Shown here: in pieces, positions 62,441 to 64,000 of the stretch
Layout: each line of letters opens with the position of its first letter
Position numbering within the stretch: position 1 is the stretch's first letter
Source of the DNA: Cryobacterium sp. CG_9.6
GTDB taxonomy: Bacteria > Actinomycetota > Actinomycetes > Actinomycetales > Microbacteriaceae
Length of the DNA stretch: 64,000 bases
Assembly: GCF_029893365.1 (NCBI RefSeq)
Contig: NZ_JARXUZ010000001.1
Coordinates: forward strand, 806,001 to 870,000
Reading direction: 5' to 3'
The notes under the pieces: model-generated
Seen by the model: only the letters and a program-made list of their open reading frames with translations
Told to the model about the DNA's origin: nothing
The model's database searches: none
Position numbers and translations under genes: made by a program

Positions 62441-63720
62441 CCGGAGCGCGGCGATGGCTCGGCGCCGGTCTGGGTGTGCTGCTCGCGGCTTCGGTCGTGG
62501 GCGGTTCCGTCGTTCTCGATGCTGCTCCCGCACACGCTGATCAAATTCGAGACCTGGAGTACTGGCTCGGTGACTATGGTTTCGCCGACGCGTGGAACAC
62601 CACCCGCGGCGCCGGGGTAACCGTGGCCGTGATCGACACCGGAATTGACTCCAGTGTCGCCGAGCTCGCCGGTGTGGTTGTGGGGGGAACGGATGTCTCC
62701 GGGCTTGGTTCCGCCAACGGCCAGAAGCCCGTGGGTAGTGACGCCCAAGACAGCAGCCACGGCACAATGGTGGCCTCGCTCCTCGCCGGCCGTGGCACGG
62801 GCGACGGCGCCGGCCTGGTGGGTGTGGCACCGGAAGCGAACCTGCTGTCGGTGTCGGTGGCCTTTGGCGAGTCCGCATCCACCGTGAGCAACGACGACCA
62901 AATTGCCGAGGGCATCCGCTGGGCAGTGGATAACGGTGCCGACGTGATCAACATGTCGCTCACCCGCAACACCCTGTTCTGGCCCGAGAGCTGGGACGAC
63001 GCCTTTCTGTACGCGTTCGAGAACGATGTGGTGGTGGTTGCCGCGGCCGGCAACCGAGGAAGTGGAACAACGGAGGTGGGCGCCCCGGCGACGATTCCCG
63101 GTGTGCTCACGGTTGCCGGAGTGGACCGCAACAAGACGGCAAGTTTTGATGCCTCATCGCAGGGCATCACAATCTCTGTCGCCGCGCCGAGTGAGCAACT
63201 GGTGGGCGCGGTGCCCGGCGGCGGCTACGTGTTGTGGGATGGCACCAGCGCAGCGGCGCCCATCGTCTCGGGCCTCGTGGCACTCGTTCGGGCGCAGTTT
63301 CCCAACCTGAGCGCAGCCGAGGTGATGAACCGCGTAATTGCCTCGGCCAACCCCGATGGACGTAGTGTGCCGAGCCCGATCTACGGAAATGGTCTGATCG
63401 ATGCCCTCGGCGCGGTAACCGCCAGCGTGCCCGCGGCAACGGTGCAACCGCCGACCGAGTTGCTGGCGGAGTGGATCCGCCTCCATCGCCGGGCCGACCT
63501 CGACGTGCAGCCCACCGAGACGCCGTCGGTGGTCACGCCGAACGTTCCCACGAAGGACCCCACCGTTCCCGGGCAGAATATTGCCTCGGCGTGGCTCCCT
63601 AACCAGCTCTCACTCACCTACATCAGCCTGCCGCTCGCCGTGCTCGTGGGATTTGGTATCCTATTAGTGATGCTCGGCATTGGCGCCACTCGGCATTTCA
63701 GGCAAATTCGCCGCAAGTAG
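62437..63720 (+). CDS. membrane-anchored S8 subtilisin-like (mycosin-like) protease
   Basis: From the GTG at 62437 (GTGA overlap with DUF501) the protein has 427 residues: a signal peptide (ARRWLGAGLGVLLAASVVGG ... AHA), catalytic Asp in VIDTGID, His in DSSHGTMVASLL, the oxyanion Asn in AAAGNRG and the Ser in GTSAAAPIVSG. A Pro/Thr linker and one C-terminal TM (LPLAVLVGFGILLVMLGIG) follow. This is the topology of mycosins (MycP), but no type VII secretion genes are in the window. The substrate is unknown. Confidence 0.9.
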   Translation: MTGARRWLGAGLGVLLAASVVGGSVVLDAAPAHADQIRDLEYWLGDYGFADAWNTTRGAGVTVAVIDTGIDSSVAELAGVVVGGTDVSGLGSANGQKPVGSDAQDSSHGTMVASLLAGRGTGDGAGLVGVAPEANLLSVSVAFGESASTVSNDDQIAEGIRWAVDNGADVINMSLTRNTLFWPESWDDAFLYAFENDVVVVAAAGNRGSGTTEVGAPATIPGVLTVAGVDRNKTASFDASSQGITISVAAPSEQLVGAVPGGGYVLWDGTSAAAPIVSGLVALVRAQFPNLSAAEVMNRVIASANPDGRSVPSPIYGNGLIDALGAVTASVPAATVQPPTELLAEWIRLHRRADLDVQPTETPSVVTPNVPTKDPTVPGQNIASAWLPNQLSLTYISLPLAVLVGFGILLVMLGIGATRHFRQIRRK

Positions 63721-63762
63721 GTAGGATTTGCGCAAAATAACCATGTAGGAGGCCCTCTCATC

Positions 63763-64000
63763 GTGCCCAAAATTCTCATTGTTGGTGGCGGCTACGCCGG
63801 TTTTTACACGGCTTGGAAGCTCGAGAAGTGGCTGCGATCCGGTGAAGCAGAGGTCACCATCGTTGACCCGCTTCCGTACATGACGTACCAGCCGTTCCTC
63901 CCCGAGGTCGCTGCCGGGTCCATTGAAGCGCGCCACGCCGTTGTTGCTCACCGTCGCCACCTGAAGACGACCAACATGATCTCCGCCAAGGTCAGCTACA
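63763..64000 (+). CDS. ndh: NAD(P)/FAD-dependent oxidoreductase, NDH-2-like (5' part only)
   Basis: Only the first 79 residues are in the window. The FAD motif GGGYAGFYTAWKLEKWL follows KILIV at the start, then VTIVDPLPYMTYQPFLPEVA, typical of type II NADH dehydrogenases (non-proton-pumping NADH:quinone oxidoreductase). The start GTG at 63763 has AGGAGG 9 nt upstream. A short palindrome TTTGCGCAAA (63727-63736) lies in the leader. Confidence 0.9.
   Translation, partial: MPKILIVGGGYAGFYTAWKLEKWLRSGEAEVTIVDPLPYMTYQPFLPEVAAGSIEARHAVVAHRRHLKTTNMISAKVSY

Noticed and set aside
63727..63736. TTTGCGCAAA dyad before ndh as a redox-sensor operator
   Set aside because: It is too short and only one copy; it does not match an operator I can name with confidence.

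Overview
This is a 64 kb stretch of a high-GC Actinobacterium, most likely a Micrococcales member of the family Microbacteriaceae. The evidence is gene content and layout: MtrA-MtrB-LpqB, WhiB1, the PdtaS kinase, a SigH/SigR-type sigma factor with its ZAS anti-sigma, the fused 2-oxoglutarate enzyme Kgd, GuaB1, an FtsB/DivIC-DUF501-subtilase run after enolase, and the intergenic palindromes built on TGGTTGAG/CTCGACCA. The species cannot be fixed from the sequence alone. Most of the window is core chromosome. I see no prophage, transposase or CRISPR.

Layout. 1-2475 (-): three coupled membrane-protein genes (DUF4350, DUF4129, multi-TM). 2637-11242 (+): mtrA, mtrB, lpqB, comF-like, hpf, secA, closed by a terminator. 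11337-19761: small actinobacterial genes, an orphan SAF (CpaB-like)/CpaE-like ATPase pair beside a BldC-like HTH gene, a DUF5671 membrane protein, pdtaS and whiB1. 19763-24948 (-): bcp, an S9 peptidase, rsgA, aroA. 24992-25938 (+): sigH-rsrA behind a matching SigR-class promoter. 26039-29812 (-): kgd. 29945-36457 (+): guaB1, two CNNM/CBS transporters preceded by a short acidic/proline-rich leader ORF, nnrD, a GT87-like membrane protein and a thiamine-binding protein. 36458-37046: a non-coding repeat block. 37047-40160: a MarR regulator, tRNA-Gln, glmU, prs. 40227-48913 (-): an accessory seven-gene operon. 49070-64000: a small membrane protein, gnd, rplY, pth, mfd, nhaA, mazG, hisS, eno, ftsB-like, DUF501, subtilase and the start of an NDH-2 gene.

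The most unusual block is 40227-48913. It runs GMC oxidoreductase with a four-cysteine cluster motif, membrane-anchored metallophosphoesterase, alpha/beta hydrolase with a probable Cys nucleophile, acetoacetate-decarboxylase-fold protein, two four-helix membrane proteins and a patatin. Stop/start overlaps join most of the genes, so the products probably act together on a lipid or sterol-like alcohol or ester. The substrate is unknown.

Other signals not explained by single genes are: nine starts with a TANNNT-like -10 box placed exactly 6 nt upstream (leaderless mRNAs); a 9-mer AGCGGATGC/GCATCCGCT seen about 28 times where fewer than one is expected by chance; tandem palindromic repeats whose hairpin stems covary; and the leader ORF in front of the CNNM transporter gene.
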